Below are positions 41,643 through 43,270 of a stretch of 43,270 nt of DNA, one piece after another; position 1 is the first letter of the stretch; each line of letters starts with the position of its first letter. Both the position numbers and the translations under genes were made by a program. The notes below the pieces were generated by a model. It worked only from the letters and a program-made list of their open reading frames with translations. It did not search any database and was not told where the DNA came from. This stretch comes from Paenibacillus piscarius (lineage in GTDB: Bacteria; Bacillota; Bacilli; Paenibacillales; Paenibacillaceae), in assembly GCF_022234545.1 (NCBI RefSeq), contig NZ_JAIEUI010000035.1, positions 1 to 43,270 of the forward strand, read 5' to 3'.

Positions 41643-42332
41643 ATGAAAAATTATGTATTGAAAAGTGTATTTGTTCTATCATTTATTTTTGCAATATTAG
41701 GGTTTATGCGAGTTGGAGTGACTGAGGCAAGTGCAAGTATGTTTGATATTCAAGATAGTATAATAACAGACCAGACAAACCAGGCAACTGTAATAACTGA
41801 AACTTATGGTGAAGAAGGGTTAGTTCAACCATTTGCAGAAATCGGTCCTACTTATCCTGGTACCAACGTACAAATGAGAATTGGAGATATTCTTTATTCC
41901 ACAAAAACATTGGGTTCCAGTTCGCAAATAGTTGGACATACAGGAATTGTAAATTCGGATTTTAAAGTTGTTCATGTTACATATCCTGTTAATGGAGGAA
42001 CGATAGATAACATGACAGGCTATATGAATAGACATGGTGCTGGTGAAACTATAAGAGTCTATCGTCCTACAAATGGTATGGGTGTGAGTGCTGCTAAATG
42101 GGCAACTTGGAATTTTATATATGTTAAGGAGTATTTCATTAACCCTTTTTCAAAACTTGGAACTCTTTCACCGAACTATTGCTCTAAGTTTGTATGGCAA
42201 GCATTTTATTATGGTGAGGGAATAGATTTGACTAACGTTAATAATACCCCAGATCTTGTAGGATTTGTTACTCCTTCTATGGTAATAAATTCACCCTTTG
42301 TAATTTACATGACTTCATTTAAAGCAGTTTAA
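41643..42332 (+). CDS. secreted permuted papain-like (YiiX/NlpC-P60-type) enzyme, 229 aa
   Basis: AGGAGGAAAGAA site and ATG start. A signal peptide (residues 1-29, ending ASA) exports it. The catalytic part shows RIGDILYSTK, then IVGHTGIVNSDFKVVHVTYP with the His first, and SPNYCSKFVWQAFYYGEGID with the Cys after it. This His-before-Cys order is the permuted arrangement of YiiX/YebB-type NlpC/P60 proteins. Such enzymes cleave peptidoglycan peptides or related amide or ester bonds. Position among small immunity-like genes allows a role in competition, but this is not shown. Confidence 0.75.
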   Translation: MKNYVLKSVFVLSFIFAILGFMRVGVTEASASMFDIQDSIITDQTNQATVITETYGEEGLVQPFAEIGPTYPGTNVQMRIGDILYSTKTLGSSSQIVGHTGIVNSDFKVVHVTYPVNGGTIDNMTGYMNRHGAGETIRVYRPTNGMGVSAAKWATWNFIYVKEYFINPFSKLGTLSPNYCSKFVWQAFYYGEGIDLTNVNNTPDLVGFVTPSMVINSPFVIYMTSFKAV

Positions 42333-42364
42333 TTGATTACGGATTAGAGTATTTATACTGACGA

Positions 42365-42397
42365 GACTCCCCCTGTTTAAGAGCAGGGGGTTATAAT
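42365..42397 (+). terminator. terminator of the papain-like gene
   Basis: CTCCCCCTGTTTAAGAGCAGGGGGTT hairpin with a short T-rich exit. Confidence 0.55.
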
Positions 42398-42486
42398 GTT
42401 TTTAATTTGTTTTTGTGAAATATATAGTAATAATGTTATAATAAGTTTAATTTCATTTGCTTTAATAAATTCAAATAGGAGGTGCT

Positions 42487-42801
42487 TTGAAAATTAGAAA
42501 ATTAATCATTTATTCGACATTAATCATTGTAATTCTAATTATCGGGGGATATTCAGCACTTCAGTTTAAATATAATTCACTTGAAAAAAGCCTTAAAAGC
42601 TATTTAATTAACGTGCAAGGATACTCTGAAGAAGATATAGTGAGTATTAAGGCGAAGTTTGGATCTATGCCTAAATTTCCTGTATATGTGATATTTTCTG
42701 ATGATCCTGACACCGAATACATTTTCACAGACAGAGATGCATCTGATTGGAAACAATTAGACCCCAAACAACCACAGCGACTAAAAGTAGATAATCAATA
42801 A
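42487..42801 (+). CDS. DUF3139-family membrane protein, 104 aa
   Basis: TTG start behind AGGAGGTGC. One N-terminal helix (residues 6-24) precedes a small outer domain with YLINVQGYSEEDIVSIKAKF, PVYVIFSDDPDTEYIFTDRD. The YSEEDI...K...P.Y...V.F.DEP..Y order is that of DUF3139, a short exported family of Firmicutes with no known role. Expressed alone. Confidence 0.75.
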   Translation: MKIRKLIIYSTLIIVILIIGGYSALQFKYNSLEKSLKSYLINVQGYSEEDIVSIKAKFGSMPKFPVYVIFSDDPDTEYIFTDRDASDWKQLDPKQPQRLKVDNQ

Positions 42802-42910
42802 ACATGAGAAGTTATTGTGGAGATCTAACTCCAAATTTGATAGATTGTGACTATCAACTCATCTGGGAGAAGGCGCTGGAGAGTAAACTGTATGTATAAA
42901 GGTGGAGGGA

Positions 42911-43150
42911 ATGACTTGGAGTAAAAAAGGGATAGGGATTTTTCTGTTAGGGTTTGGAATTGGAGCTTATATCATCCGGGAGTCTTTGCATTATATAGCT
43001 GCTATTTCGCTTTCTTTTAAGACTACCGGGATTTCCAATACTATGATGGAGAACAACCTTTCCTTGATTCCGCCACCATTTTCAATAGTATTTCTACTTT
43101 CGCTAGAGTCTGGTCTGAATTTGAGGGGAAATGAACATTCATCAAATTAA
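42911..43150 (+). CDS. small hypothetical membrane protein, about 79 aa
   Basis: Start chosen at ATG 42911 (MTWSKKGIGIFLLGFGIGAY) because AAAGGTGGAGGG precedes it. A helix (residues 7-28) and a second hydrophobic stretch (about 55-70) are visible. No family recognised. It ends before the terminator at 43151. Confidence 0.5.
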   Translation: MTWSKKGIGIFLLGFGIGAYIIRESLHYIAAISLSFKTTGISNTMMENNLSLIPPPFSIVFLLSLESGLNLRGNEHSSN

Positions 43151-43175
43151 GAGTCACTGAAAAGTGGCTCTTTTT
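43151..43175 (+). terminator. intrinsic terminator
   Basis: GAGTCACT-GAAA-AGTGGCTC with one wobble and TTTTT. Confidence 0.75.
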
Positions 43176-43182
43176 GCGGTAG

Positions 43183-43270
43183 GCGTGCCCAGAGGCACGC
43201 ATTATCTAGTTGGTGCAAGTCCAACCAAAGGAGGGACCAAGCCACCTTTGTAGCTAGGATGCTTGCACAT
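43183..43270 (+). mobile_element. probable 5' end of a group II intron (cut by window end)
   Basis: GCGTGCC-CAGA-GGCACGC is a perfect 7-bp hairpin. It is followed by TAGTTGGTGCAAGTCCAACC and then a GTAGCTAGGATGCTTGCAC block that can pair with the GGTGCAAG region. The GGTGxAAGTCCAAC pattern is typical of domain I of bacterial group II introns, which would carry an LtrA-type reverse transcriptase further downstream. The window ends before any coding part, so the call is tentative. Confidence 0.45.

Noticed and set aside
1..43270. CRISPR array
   Set aside because: No regularly spaced repeat units seen anywhere in the window.

Overview
The window looks like a chromosomal segment of a Gram-positive, spore-forming member of the Bacillales, most plausibly Paenibacillus. 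The evidence is a set of backbone genes typical of that group (YjcZ-type sporulation miniprotein, YjfB-type protein, NucA/NucB nuclease, YolD-like protein, UppP, CwlK-like M15 peptidase, WGxxGxxG-tail protein), strong AGGAGG ribosome binding sites, frequent TTG/GTG starts and many intrinsic terminators. The species call is an inference from gene content.

Layout. (1) 1-7800 is a decayed mobile region. It holds a truncated DUF2971-like gene, a degenerate tRNA-Met 3' half followed by the C-terminus of a tyrosine integrase cut by a broken IS4-type element, a small Cse60-like ORF, one intact and one decayed copy of the same IS200/IS605-type element, a frameshifted HicB, phage-like gene fragments, and small secreted, lipo- and membrane proteins. 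(2) 7846-17372 is mostly ordinary backbone: uppP, an ImmA/IrrE-type metallopeptidase, yjfB-like, yjcZ-like, a NucA/NucB nuclease, a GH26-PA14 glycosidase, a zinc-ribbon/PH protein, a lipoprotein, YolD-like, CwlK-like, a WGxxGxxG protein and tRNA-Leu(UAA). Several genes of about 53-60 codons are tucked between them. (3) 17380-23015 is an AT-rich island directly behind tRNA-Leu. It has an integrase C-terminal remnant beside the tRNA, a reverse transcriptase + SLATT two-gene operon preceded by a predicted structured RNA closed by a perfect 12-bp stem, a second integrase remnant, and a 780-residue membrane protein of unknown function. It reads as an anti-phage defence island.

(4) 23121-34015 carries an aldo/keto reductase, an AraC regulator and, as the most interesting part, a peptide natural-product (RiPP) cluster. 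On the minus strand, in order of transcription: an easily missed 34-residue precursor peptide (33818-33714) with three Cys, all in a short C-terminal core; a strong terminator/attenuator; an acyl carrier protein; two radical SAM enzymes; and two ABC half-transporters. All downstream genes overlap or nearly abut. A convergent gene encodes a BtrH/C39-like protein that appears to be split by an inserted concanavalin-like domain. An acyl carrier protein in a radical-SAM peptide cluster, next to a BtrH-like (acyl-ACP transferase or peptidase fold) protein, suggests a thioether-type peptide with additional acylation. I do not recognise it as a described product. The cluster is bordered by fragments of genes found intact at the opposite border (padR/DUF1700 remnant on the left, araC remnant on the right), as if it arrived through a duplication or rearrangement.

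(5) 34098-38964 is a PadR-DUF1700-DUF4097-ABC ATPase-FtsX operon, a cell-envelope stress or peptide-resistance type module. (6) 38971-43270 holds a VOC protein, a run of small accessory genes (Imm8-like immunity protein, membrane-anchored proteins, a decayed duplicate of one of them, a secreted permuted papain-like enzyme, DUF3139), and what looks like the 5' end of a group II intron cut by the window end.
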